This document shows, one piece after another, positions 1 through 7,508 of a stretch of 64,000 nt of DNA; the stretch's first letter is position 1, and each line of letters starts with the position of its first letter. Position numbers and translations under genes: made by a program. Source of the DNA: a bacterium (lineage in GTDB: Bacteria > Elusimicrobiota > Elusimicrobia > Elusimicrobiales > UBA9959); NCBI GenBank assembly GCA_021789695.1, contig JAJYJH010000006.1, positions 19,818-83,817 of the forward strand. Reading direction: 5' to 3'. The notes beneath the pieces were generated by a model. It searched no databases. It saw only the letters and a program-made list of their open reading frames with translations, and had not been told where the DNA came from.

Positions 1-467
1 ATAGCGGCGGACAGCGCGCCCTTGTCCCTTATGCGCGCCAGCGTGCTGTCCAGGTGCATGCGGTAGCGGGAGAGTTCATCCTCCAGGGCCCGTATCTTCT
101 CCTCCGCCGAAGACTCCTCGGCCGCCAGGTCCTCGCTGGCGGAGCGGCGCGAGCTTTCGAAACCGGACAGGGCGAAGAAGAGCAGCCAGAGCCAGAGCAC
201 CTCGGCCGCGGCCGCGGCGAAAAGGTAGACGTTCTCCTCCTGGCCGGAAAGCTTGGGGAGCACGAAGCCGGCCGCAGTCAGCAGGAAGAGGAAGAGGTAC
301 TTTATCTCCTTCTCGCCGTACCACGAGAACCACAGGAAGAAAGTGCCGGAAGCGGGGTATACCCAGAGGAAGCGGGAGGGCCAGAACCACAGGGACCAGA
401 CCATGCCGCACAGCAGGGCGGCAGGCACCGCTATCTTAACGGCGGGTCCCGGGCTCAACGTTTTCAC
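1..467 (-). CDS. Membrane protein with coiled-coil, N-terminal part only
   Basis: An open frame on the minus strand starts at a GTG (465-467) and runs off the left edge, giving about 155 residues. It reads VKTLSPGPAVKIAVPAALL, then three to four hydrophobic segments (around residues 11-30, 35-55, 60-80 and 88-110). A charged, Ala/Glu-rich stretch with heptad character follows (EEKIRALEDELSRYRMHLDS). This is the layout of a membrane-anchored sensor or signalling protein whose output domain would lie outside the window, but that domain cannot be seen. An in-frame stop lies a few codons upstream of the GTG, so the start is well bounded. It lies 31 bases downstream of the next minus-strand gene, so the two are probably cotranscribed. 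I do not recognise the family. Confidence 0.6.
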   Translation of the reverse strand, partial: MKTLSPGPAVKIAVPAALLCGMVWSLWFWPSRFLWVYPASGTFFLWFSWYGEKEIKYLFLFLLTAAGFVLPKLSGQEENVYLFAAAAAEVLWLWLLFFALSGFESSRRSASEDLAAEESSAEEKIRALEDELSRYRMHLDSTLARIRDKGALSAA

Positions 468-498
468 ACTACAACAATAATATATTATGGGCCGCGGT

Positions 499-2217
499 TC
501 AACGTGAGGCCTGGCCGTCGGGAGCAGCCGGGCGGTTTACCCGCGGCGGGCAGGAACCGGGGAACCCCTTCAGCCAGTCCCGGAAGTAATCTGCCTCCCT
601 CGTGGAAGGCGCCCCGGCCGCGGCCTTATAGTAGTCCTTCAACTCCCCCTCGGCGGCCTCCTTCCCGACGGCGCCATCGCAGAGTTTGAGCTCCGCGCTC
701 CCGAAATCGTCGGGGCGGAGTATCCTGAATTCCGGAGGCAGCGGGCCGCCGCGCCGCGCGAAGAGTACGGAGAAGGCGTCCCAATAGACCAGCGCCCATT
801 TCCCGACTGGCATGAACAGCAGATAGGAGGGGCGCATGATTTTCGCCATCCCGCCCCCGGTCCTCTGCCCGTAAGGGAGCATCTGGTAGTCCCTCCGGAA
901 AAGCGCCAGGCCGAAGTTTTCCTGGTCCGAGAACTTCTCCCACGCGTACTGGTCCTTCATGGCTTCGCTCTCCGGCACAAGGTACTTGTGGAAGATGTAC
1001 CTGCCGTCGGTAAAGACCTGGTAATCCGGGGCCAGCGCCCATCCCAGGTATCCGCCCCAGGTCCAGGGATTATAGAGCCTGCGGCCGCCCAGCAGGGCCT
1101 TGTTGGCCTCCAAATACGCCGCCGCCCCGGCGGCCTCACCTCCTATGCTGGTCCTGAAAGACAGATAGCGCGGCCAGACCACGGCCGAAAGGTATACCGC
1201 GGCCAGGACTGCCAGCCAACGCCACGTGCGGATCAGCCTGGCCGGCTCCCAGAGAGAGGCGGCTGCGTCGAAAGAGAAGACCACCGCCGCCATAGAGAAG
1301 AAAACTATATGCCGGGTATGCGACAGTGCCTCGAAGGCCAGCCAGGCCAGCGTCAGCAGGTGCTCCGGAGGAACCCGGCGCGAGCGGCGGTAGCGCAGCA
1401 GCAACAGCGCGGCCGCGCCGGCCAGCAGCGCCGTGAAGGGCCAGTGCCAGGGGATGAGGAGGGAGGGTGGTTCCCATTCCGAGAGATAGCGGGACAGGGC
1501 CGCCGACTGTACGGCATGTTTATAGAGCACGGAATAAAGGCCTATCCCCCACGGGTTCAGCAGCGTGCCGGCGAAGGCCGCGCCCAGGGCCAGGAGGGGA
1601 GCCTTGGGACCGGTCCGCCTCAGGCCGCCGGCGGCGTAGGAGGCGAGGAGCAACAGCCCGAAAGCGAAACCGGCGTGCAGGTTGGCCCAAAGAGCGAAGA
1701 GCAGCGCCAACCCGGCGAGGCCGGCGGGGCCGCGCGGCCAGGTCCCGCCGTTCCGGCGGGCCGTCTCCAGCTTCCAGAGCAGCGCCGCGAAGAAGAGCAC
1801 GCTGAAGTTCTCCGGGCGCAGGTCCGAGTTGGCCATAAGGGCAAGGCCCCATAGCGGCAGGGCGATGAAGGCTACCTCTTTCCCGATGTTCCGCGGCAGC
1901 GCCAGATAGAGCAGCGGGAAACTGGTGGCCAGCAGGGCGGTCTTAAAGACGAAGAGCCCCTTTATGCCGGCCGCGGAGTAGACCGCGTACCAGAGCAGCT
2001 GGGTCAGCCACTCAAAATCCTTCCACGGCGCGCCGTATTCGGTCCAGGAGAGGAAATCGGCGGAAGGCAGGCGCAGGTTATGGACCATGTATCTGGCAGC
2101 CGAAAGGTGCCAGAACAGGTCCGGGTTCAGCACCGGCATGGCCACGGCCCCCAGCGCCATGGCTATGCCGGCATAAAGCCACAGCCTCCGGTAGGCCTGC
2201 CCCGGTTTATTGTCCAT
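499..2217 (-). CDS. Multi-pass membrane protein, GT-C glycosyltransferase-like
   Basis: I place the start at the ATG at 2217 (MDNKPGQAYRRLW), giving 572 residues. The frame is open 82 codons further upstream, but that part is basic and overlaps the divergent riboswitch region. Near the N-terminus is the pattern NPDLFWHL...PSADFLSWTEYGAPWKDFEWL, an aromatic/acidic first loop like that of polyprenyl-phosphate-dependent GT-C membrane transferases. About ten hydrophobic segments follow, then a soluble C-terminal domain of ~170 residues (YNPWTWGGYLGW, VFTDGRYIFHKY). The likely role is transfer of a sugar from a lipid carrier on the outer face of the inner membrane. That is inferred from architecture only, and no acceptor is evident. 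A TATAAT lies exactly 6 bases upstream of the ATG. Confidence 0.6.
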   Translation of the reverse strand: MDNKPGQAYRRLWLYAGIAMALGAVAMPVLNPDLFWHLSAARYMVHNLRLPSADFLSWTEYGAPWKDFEWLTQLLWYAVYSAAGIKGLFVFKTALLATSFPLLYLALPRNIGKEVAFIALPLWGLALMANSDLRPENFSVLFFAALLWKLETARRNGGTWPRGPAGLAGLALLFALWANLHAGFAFGLLLLASYAAGGLRRTGPKAPLLALGAAFAGTLLNPWGIGLYSVLYKHAVQSAALSRYLSEWEPPSLLIPWHWPFTALLAGAAALLLLRYRRSRRVPPEHLLTLAWLAFEALSHTRHIVFFSMAAVVFSFDAAASLWEPARLIRTWRWLAVLAAVYLSAVVWPRYLSFRTSIGGEAAGAAAYLEANKALLGGRRLYNPWTWGGYLGWALAPDYQVFTDGRYIFHKYLVPESEAMKDQYAWEKFSDQENFGLALFRRDYQMLPYGQRTGGGMAKIMRPSYLLFMPVGKWALVYWDAFSVLFARRGGPLPPEFRILRPDDFGSAELKLCDGAVGKEAAEGELKDYYKAAAGAPSTREADYFRDWLKGFPGSCPPRVNRPAAPDGQASR

Positions 2218-2223
2218 CTCAGG

Positions 2224-2229
2224 ATTATA
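2224..2229 (-). promoter_or_regulatory. -10 hexamer abutting the start codon (leaderless promoter)
   Basis: TATAAT on the minus strand is followed by six bases (CCTGAG) and then the ATG at 2217. Standard sigma-70 spacing puts +1 on the A of the start codon. No convincing -35 element is present. Confidence 0.5.
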
Positions 2230-2293
2230 GGAAAAGAAGCGCAGGGGAGGGGCGGCGCGCCCCGCGCGTATACAGGTATACAGGCCCGCGGGA

Positions 2294-2322
2294 TTGAAAA
2301 AGGGGCTTTTCTCTGCTATAAC
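2294..2322 (+). promoter_or_regulatory. Sigma-70-type promoter of the kelch/PorV operon
   Basis: TTGAAA (2294-2299), a 17-base spacer and TATAAC (2317-2322) with an extended -10 (TGC before the hexamer). Predicted +1 is near 2329, just where the riboswitch aptamer begins. The second riboswitch in this window has a promoter with the same CTGCTATAA core. Confidence 0.75.
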
Positions 2323-2327
2323 ATAGT

Positions 2328-2449
2328 ATCGATAATAGCAAACCCGGAGCGAAAGGCCGGGGGCGCAAAGCCGCGGGGCTAAATAGACGTCGTCTATTGC
2401 CGGACGGGCTGCCGAAGAAGGACGAACTATTGCCGGCCGGGTTGCCGAA
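2328..2449 (+). promoter_or_regulatory. GEMM-I-type cyclic-dinucleotide riboswitch
   Basis: The leader carries the GEMM hallmarks in order. First is AATAGCAAAC (2334-2343). A hairpin follows with a CCGG/CCGG stem and a GAAA tetraloop (about 2343-2361), then the conserved GGCGCAAAGCC (2362-2372). Next is a second helix with a GGGGCTAA receptor-like strand and an ATAGAC/GTCTAT stem (2375-2396), ending in CGGGCTGCCGAA. The 3' segment is present twice (2394-2416 and 2427-2449, 21 of 23 bases identical), and the second copy overlaps the terminator. The base aligned with ligand-discriminating position 20 is A, which favours 3',3'-cGAMP. The downstream genes are a secreted kelch protein and a PorV-type barrel. 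Confidence 0.8.
2394..2449 (+). repeat. Duplicated 3' half of the riboswitch aptamer
   Basis: Two 23-base copies, 2394-2416 and 2427-2449, start 33 bases apart and differ at only two positions. Both contain CTATTGCC, which can pair with the upstream GGCTAAATAG strand, so two alternative aptamer folds are possible. Confidence 0.8.
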
Positions 2450-2502
2450 TGACGGAAGTCCACTGGGATCAGCGGACTTCGGTCGCTCGGCTTTTTTATT
2501 TT
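2444..2502 (+). terminator. Intrinsic terminator, riboswitch expression platform
   Basis: Stem GCCGA (2444-2448), GAC (2451-2453) and GAAGTCC (2455-2461) pairs with GGACTTC (2474-2480), GTC (2482-2484) and TCGGC (2487-2491), followed directly by TTTTTTATTTT. The 5' arm shares bases with the second aptamer copy, so aptamer folding and termination compete. The ATG of the regulated gene is at 2514. Confidence 0.8.
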
Positions 2503-2513
2503 AGCGCTGATTT

Positions 2514-4694
2514 ATGAACTGGAAATCGATAATAACCGGACTTGCCGCGGCGGTGACGCTGACGGCGGCCGGCGCTTACGGGCAGTTCCAGCCCACCACC
2601 TCCCTGCCGGAGGCGCTGCTCGCGCACAGCGCCGTGGACCTGAACGGGCGCATCTACGTCTCCGGCGGCGTCGGGAACCTGAACCAGAACAATTACCTTA
2701 ACGACGTCTACTACTGCGCGCAGATACTGCCGGACGGACAGCTCGGACCCTGGCAGACGGCCAGTTCCATGCCTCAGACCCAGGGCCTTGGCCTGCACGC
2801 CTCGCTGGCGCATGACGGGCGCCTCTACGTGCTGGGCGGCACCAATATTTACGGCGCCCGCAACGAGATCTATTTTTCCAATGTCAACCAGGACGGCACC
2901 CTCTCCGCCTGGACCCTGACCGCCAGGCTCCCGACCAGGATGTTCGCCCACTCGGTGGCCGACTACGGCGGCAGGTTCTATCTCACCGGCGGACTCGACC
3001 GCTTCTCCGACCCGCTCGGCGCGGTGTACTCGGCCCAGGTCAACGCCGACGGGACCCTCGGGGCCTGGAGGGCCGAGACGCCGCTGCCCGTCCCTCTCTT
3101 CGGCCACCGGTCCTTCGCGCGCGGCGGAAAACTTTTTGTGCTGGGCGGCTTCTCCGGCCCGGGCGGTCTCTACGGCCCCGGGGGGGCGCCGGCGGCCGGG
3201 CTTTCCGGCGCGGTCTACGCTGCGGATATAAACCCGGACGGGACGCTGGGGGCTTGGCAGGCGCAGCCTCCGCTGCCCACCGGGCTGGCGTTCTACGGCA
3301 TGGCGGTCAGCGACAAGAGCGTATACCTGCTCGGAGGCTTCAACGGCGGCACCTCCAACGCCGTCTACTTCGCGCCTTTCACCGCGGCCGGGGGGCTGGG
3401 CAGCTGGGTGCCGCTGCAGGCCCTGCCGAAGGGGCTGCTGGCGCTGGCGGCCGTCTCCGACGGAGAATATCTCTATTCTATGGGCGGCGCCCAGTCCTAC
3501 CTGGACGACCCGGTCGCAGACATTTATTTCTCCAGGCTCAAGACGGAGCTCAGCGCCTTCGTGGAACTGACGCCCGCGACCATCAACACCCGGGCCAACG
3601 GCAAGTGGGTGACCGTGATAATAGGCCTGCCAGAGGCCGACGCCTCAGCCATAGCTCCTTCCAGCGTCAGGATTTCGGCCATCAACGGCGCTGCGGTGGC
3701 CCCGATAGCGCCGGACCCCAAATGGACCGCCAAGCTCTATACAGGGGACAGCACTGATTTTTCCGGTCTGGACGGGGTAAGTTACGTTATGCTCAAGTTC
3801 AGCCGCCAGGCCGTGGCGGACATCGTCCCGGCGGGGGATTTCTCGATCAAGCTGGAGGGCTCGCTTTCAGACGGACGCGCTTTCTCCGGAGAGAGCATGA
3901 ACCGGGGGCTGCGCAGCGACAAGCTCTTCACCGAGGTGACCGAGAAGCGCGCCGGGACTCGCAGGACCCCGGAGGGCGTCAGGGTGGACATCCCGCCGGG
4001 CGCCTTCAACGGCAACCCGGACCTGCTGCTGACGGCGGAGCCCGAGGAGGAGGGAGACTCCACGCCGGCGGAGAAGGCAAGACGGGCCGCCGGCCTCAAG
4101 ACCGGCGGGCTTGCGGCCGTTTCTAAGCCGTTCGAGTTCGGCCCGCACGGCATGGTCTTCCTGAAGCCGATTACCGTCTCGCTGCCGTATACCGCCGCCG
4201 CCCTGCCGGCAGGGACTGCCGAAAGTTCGCTCAGGATAGGCTACTGGAACCCGGATAGCGGCGCCTGGGAGATATTGCCCTCCACGGTATCAAAGGCTGA
4301 CGGTCTCGTCACCGCGCAAGTGGCGCATTTCTCGCTGTACCAGGTGCTCAGCGAGGCGGCTCCGGCCTCCGCCCCCACGCCCATACCCTCCTCGGGACAG
4401 TTCTCGCTGGGCGAAGTCTACGTCTATCCCGATCCGGCCGTGCCGGGCCGCCCTCCGAAACTGCACGTAGCCGTCAGCTCCGGGGACAGAGCGTCCGTCA
4501 AGATCTACTCCACCTCCGGGAGGCTGGTGCACGAAACCTCCGTTTCCGGGGCCCCGGGGACCTTCAACGGCGAATCCGCCTACGAGCTGGACCTGGGCGG
4601 GGACTTCACCAGCGGGATATATTATTACTCGGCGGAGGTGGACAACGGCGCGCAGAAGCTACACAGGTCGGGGAAGTTCGCGGTGGTAAGGTAA
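2514..4694 (+). CDS. Secreted kelch-propeller protein with ZU5-like and C-terminal sorting-like domains
   Basis: A 726-residue protein beginning with a signal peptide (about residues 1-23, ending near AAGAYGQF). Residues ~28-345 hold six kelch motifs (for example LNGRIYVSGG, DGRLYVLGG, KSVYLLGG) with WxxxxPLP spacing, consistent with a six-bladed beta-propeller. Residues ~470-625 resemble a ZU5 domain (VDIPPGAF, PITVSLPY, VAHFSLYQV). The C-terminus (about 645-726) begins VYVYPDPAVPG and continues VKIYSTSGRLV...GIYYYSAEV, the shape of type IX-secretion-style or FlgD-like C-terminal domains. It probably acts at the cell surface. It is under riboswitch control, has no clear Shine-Dalgarno, and ends 4 bases before a PorV-type gene, which may export or anchor it. 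Confidence 0.8.
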   Translation: MNWKSIITGLAAAVTLTAAGAYGQFQPTTSLPEALLAHSAVDLNGRIYVSGGVGNLNQNNYLNDVYYCAQILPDGQLGPWQTASSMPQTQGLGLHASLAHDGRLYVLGGTNIYGARNEIYFSNVNQDGTLSAWTLTARLPTRMFAHSVADYGGRFYLTGGLDRFSDPLGAVYSAQVNADGTLGAWRAETPLPVPLFGHRSFARGGKLFVLGGFSGPGGLYGPGGAPAAGLSGAVYAADINPDGTLGAWQAQPPLPTGLAFYGMAVSDKSVYLLGGFNGGTSNAVYFAPFTAAGGLGSWVPLQALPKGLLALAAVSDGEYLYSMGGAQSYLDDPVADIYFSRLKTELSAFVELTPATINTRANGKWVTVIIGLPEADASAIAPSSVRISAINGAAVAPIAPDPKWTAKLYTGDSTDFSGLDGVSYVMLKFSRQAVADIVPAGDFSIKLEGSLSDGRAFSGESMNRGLRSDKLFTEVTEKRAGTRRTPEGVRVDIPPGAFNGNPDLLLTAEPEEEGDSTPAEKARRAAGLKTGGLAAVSKPFEFGPHGMVFLKPITVSLPYTAAALPAGTAESSLRIGYWNPDSGAWEILPSTVSKADGLVTAQVAHFSLYQVLSEAAPASAPTPIPSSGQFSLGEVYVYPDPAVPGRPPKLHVAVSSGDRASVKIYSTSGRLVHETSVSGAPGTFNGESAYELDLGGDFTSGIYYYSAEVDNGAQKLHRSGKFAVVR

Positions 4695-4698
4695 CCAT

Positions 4699-5652
4699 AT
4701 GAAGTGTCTGGACGGGAAAGCGAAGAAAGACCTGCCGAACGGCCTTATACACTGGCTGTCCAGGCCCTATACCCTGCTGCTGGCGGCCGTCTTCCTGCTG
4801 ACCCCTTCCTCCAGTCTGCTGCACGCGCTGGAGAGCGGCGCGGACTTCCTTAATATAGGAGCCGGCGCAAGGGCCTCCGCGATGAGTTCGGCGTACACCG
4901 CGCTGGCGACAGACCCCTCGGCCATGTATTACAACCCGGGCGGCCTCGCCATGTCAAGGAGCGGCGCGGCCATCACCCACGCGGCCTGGGCGCTGGGCGG
5001 ACAGTACGACTTCGCCGCCGCGGCCTTCCCCGTGGCCGGGCTGACAGCGGGGATCTCTTTCACCAGGCTAGATCACGGGGGGATGGACGGCAGGGCTGCT
5101 GACGGCACCAGTTCCGGAGGGTTCTCGGCCTCTGACAAGGCCTTCGGCCTGGGCCTGGCAGGCCGGACCGGCGGCTTAGGCCTGGGCGCCTCGGTGAAGT
5201 TCCTCTCCAGCAATATAGCCGGCTACAGCGCCTCGGCCGTAGCCTTTGACCTCGGCGCGGTACAGAAGCTCCACTCGTTACCCCTCACGCTGGGCCTTGC
5301 GGTGAGGAACCTGGGCGCCGGCATGAAGTTCATCGACATCCGCGAGCCGCTGCCCCTAACGCTAAGCGCCGGCGCGGCCCTCGTGGTGCTGCCCGGGGTG
5401 AGCCTGGCTGCCGAGTTCTCCCGGCTGGCCACCGACAAGCGCAATTCCTTCTCGCTGGGCACAGAATACGCGATTCCCGGCGGCCTCTCGCTGCGTGGCG
5501 GCTACGCCGCCGCTTATTCTGCCGCCGGTTCGCAGGGAGCCATGTCCGGAGGCATAGGCCTGGACGCCGGCCCTCTCAGGTTGGACTACTCTTTCACGCC
5601 TTTCGGCGACATCGACACCACGCGCAAATTCAGCCTGGCCATGGCCTTCTGA
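4699..5652 (+). CDS. PorV/PorQ-type outer-membrane beta-barrel protein
   Basis: A 317-residue protein with an N-terminal hydrophobic signal (around residues 17-38). The diagnostic PorV/PorQ opening follows: FLNIGAGARASAMSSAYTAL, then DPSAMYYNPGGLA. The rest is alternating amphipathic beta strands with Gly-rich turns, ending in LAMAF, an aromatic outer-membrane-type C-terminus. In Bacteroidota, PorV shuttles proteins with C-terminal sorting domains from the secretion channel to the surface. That role is known for the family, not shown here. The start codon lies 4 bases after the kelch gene stop, so translation is likely coupled. The kelch protein with its sorting-like C-terminus is the obvious client. 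Confidence 0.8.
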   Translation: MKCLDGKAKKDLPNGLIHWLSRPYTLLLAAVFLLTPSSSLLHALESGADFLNIGAGARASAMSSAYTALATDPSAMYYNPGGLAMSRSGAAITHAAWALGGQYDFAAAAFPVAGLTAGISFTRLDHGGMDGRAADGTSSGGFSASDKAFGLGLAGRTGGLGLGASVKFLSSNIAGYSASAVAFDLGAVQKLHSLPLTLGLAVRNLGAGMKFIDIREPLPLTLSAGAALVVLPGVSLAAEFSRLATDKRNSFSLGTEYAIPGGLSLRGGYAAAYSAAGSQGAMSGGIGLDAGPLRLDYSFTPFGDIDTTRKFSLAMAF

Positions 5653-5745
5653 AGGGTCCATGGCGACATACCCGTAGTTACTCCCACTCCGAATAACACA
5701 CAGGACCAGCACCCCAAGCAACCGCATCACCACAGGGATGGATGA

Positions 5746-6654
5746 CCGCGGCCGCTCCCCGACCGCCGCAAGATAAGGGGAAAATACCATAAAATTCAAT
5801 CTCGACCATCTAAAGGCACGCACCAGCCGCTGATCTCCAAGAAACTTTTCGACCGGTGCCAGGAGGTTATGCTTTCCAGGAGCAAGCCGCAGACACCCGG
5901 TCTCAAGCCTTTCGTCTACCGGGGCATGTTCCGCTGCGGCGAGTGCGGCTGCTGCATTACCATGGAGTTCAAGAAAGGCCGCAGCTACATGCACTGCTCA
6001 AAGCGCAAGATTCCCTGCTCGCAGCGTTTCTCGCGCGAGACGGATATAGAGTTGCAACTGCGTGAGGAAATAAAGAGCGTAGCTCTCTGTTCGGCCTGGG
6101 CCTCCGAGATAATAGCCCACCTTGAAAAGGAAAAGTCAGAATCGGCCCAGGCCGGGAGCATAGTTGTAATAGAGTTACAGGACAGCCTGGAACCGCTGGC
6201 CAGCAAACTGGACGCCCTGCTGGACCTGGCCCTGAACGGCCGGTTGACGCAGGACGAATACACCCTAAAGAAGGCGGAGCTTATCGGGGAAAAGAAGGCA
6301 ATTCAGGAGAAACTCGATGTTTGCCGCAAAAAAGACTATGACCGGTTCACACCCGTCATAGACTTTTTTGCGGAGGCTTCCCACGTCGGAGAGTTGGCTG
6401 AGAAGGGAAAACCGGAGGAAATCCGGGATTTTGTCAAAAAAACCGGTTCGAACTTCCGGCTGCGCGATAAAAAAATCGCGTTTGAATACAAAAATCATTG
6501 GAGAATTCTGCATAATTTTCTTTGCCGGCCGGAAAAAAAGAAAAAAATGCAGAATCTCCAAATTGGTGGAGGCGGCGGGAATCGCACCCGCGTCCGCCGG
6601 CCGCTTGCAGGAACCGCTACAGGCTTAGTCCCGAATAAGTCTCGTCCGGCCTAA
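5746..6654 (+). pseudogene. Large serine recombinase remnant (C-terminal part)
   Basis: The frame opens after a TGA at 5743-5745; the first ATG is at 5869. The first part reads SKGTHQPLISKKLFDRCQEV, then YRGMFRCGECGCCITMEFKKG...MHCSKRKIPCSQR. This is the recombinase-domain end and zinc beta-ribbon (CxxC...C...C) of large serine integrases, followed by the usual coiled-coil region. The N-terminal resolvase domain with its catalytic Ser is absent and is not found in the upstream sequence. The last ~30 codons (GGGGGNRTRVRRP) read through the antisense strand of the tmRNA 3' end and are not recombinase. I interpret this as the decayed end of an element that had integrated at ssrA. It is unlikely to be active. 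Confidence 0.75.
6500..6559. repeat. Inverted repeat next to the tmRNA 3' end
   Basis: Arms of 13-14 bases (6500-6513 and 6547-6559, one unpaired A) flank an A/T-rich centre containing CCGGCCGG. It begins 5 bases beyond the tmRNA 3' terminus. It could act as transcript end or processing signal, or be an attachment-site relic of the integrated element. Confidence 0.6.
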
Positions 6655-6915
6655 ACTCGGGACGGCAAGAACCGGACAAGCTCCGTGTTGTCTTAAGCCG
6701 GCGCGGGACGAAGCGCGCCCCCGCCGGCAGCAGCCCGAATTTAACGTTCGTCGGCCCGCTCGGGCGGACAGACCGTGAACGAGGCACACTTAGGCGTGCG
6801 CCCAGGCCAGCTCGTTGGAGTTGGCTTTTGTTTTTTTGACCCTGTTTTACATGGCCTGGTCAACCATGGCCTGCTGATCCTGCAGAACAAGTCGACGTCG
6901 AACCTGTTCGCCCCC
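6564..6915 (-). ncRNA. ssrA: tmRNA (transfer-messenger RNA)
   Basis: Minus strand, about 352 nt. The 5' end GGGGGCG (6915-6909) pairs with CGCCUCC just before an encoded ACCA (6567-6564), forming the alanine-tRNA-like acceptor stem. The T-arm GCGGGTGCGATTCCCGC is intact. The resume region and tag frame (6825-6790) read A-N-S-N-E-L-A-W-A-H-A followed by TAA. tmRNA with SmpB rescues stalled ribosomes and tags the nascent protein for ClpXP and related proteases. The ANSNELA part is typical, but the tag ends AHA rather than the usual ALAA-like end. A decayed serine recombinase abuts the 3' end. Confidence 0.9.
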
Positions 6916-6992
6916 ACAAAGGGTTTTCAAAGAGCCAGACTTCCGTATATATTCTACTAATTTTCCCTGGATGGCGGCTGATAAGCCGGGCC

Positions 6993-7508
6993 CTATTCCG
7001 CTTTTTTCAGCATTATCCCGGCCTCGCCACTGGGGCTTTCCGGCTTAAGAGACTTAAGCTCGTAGTCCGGAGCCTGCCTGGCCGGCACAACCGGGACGCA
7101 TTTCGCTGAAGGGTAAGTGGTGCGGACGGTCTCGAAGACGCGCTTGGAAACGCACATATAGAACAGGCAGGCGTGCGTGGTCGGGTCGGCCTGCACGCAG
7201 GGGTACCAGTCGCAGTTCTCGGAGGAATCCGTGGAGTCCTGCTGCGGCGGGCCGGCCATAAAGAGCGCCCTGGAACCACAGTTGGCCAGGCGGGTGCAGC
7301 CGCTGCCAGCGGCGTCGACGTAAGTGGTCGTCTGCGTCCTGCTGCAATTCCACCGCACGCAGACCCCGTCAGAGTATTGCACGCAGTCGAACTGGGCGCA
7401 GACCGTGGTAGTGACCGTTGTGGTGCTGACCTCTATGCAGCCCTGGTCAGCGCTGGCTGAGGCCGCCGCGGAGAGCCCCAGGAAGACGGACAACAGAAAG
7501 AGCCTCAT
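6993..7508 (-). CDS. Secreted cysteine-rich protein of unknown function
   Basis: A 171-residue protein with a signal peptide MRLFLLSVFLGLSAAASASA. The mature part has about a dozen cysteines, often as CxxxxC or paired patterns (CIEVST, CAQFDCVQYSDGVCVRWNC, NCDWYPCVQ, CLFYMC), and Thr runs (STTTVTTTVC, TQTTTYV). Disulfide-stabilised periplasmic or extracellular folding is likely. I do not recognise a family. Its ATG overlaps the stop codon of the upstream TPR gene by four bases (7505-7508), so the two are translationally coupled and probably work together. Confidence 0.7.
   Translation of the reverse strand: MRLFLLSVFLGLSAAASASADQGCIEVSTTTVTTTVCAQFDCVQYSDGVCVRWNCSRTQTTTYVDAAGSGCTRLANCGSRALFMAGPPQQDSTDSSENCDWYPCVQADPTTHACLFYMCVSKRVFETVRTTYPSAKCVPVVPARQAPDYELKSLKPESPSGEAGIMLKKAE

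Noticed and set aside
499..2463. Longer start of the GT-C-like gene at 2463
   Set aside because: The extra 82 codons cross the divergent promoter and riboswitch on the other strand and encode an atypical basic, hydrophilic stretch. The ATG at 2217 directly precedes the membrane domain and has a -10 element.
5653..5745. Possible small gene or RNA between the PorV-type gene and the recombinase remnant
   Set aside because: I see no ribosome-binding site, conserved hairpin or coding pattern here.
6775..6960. 61-codon plus-strand open frame across the tmRNA
   Set aside because: It is antisense to a clearly structured tmRNA, with no ribosome-binding site and no similarity to a known family.
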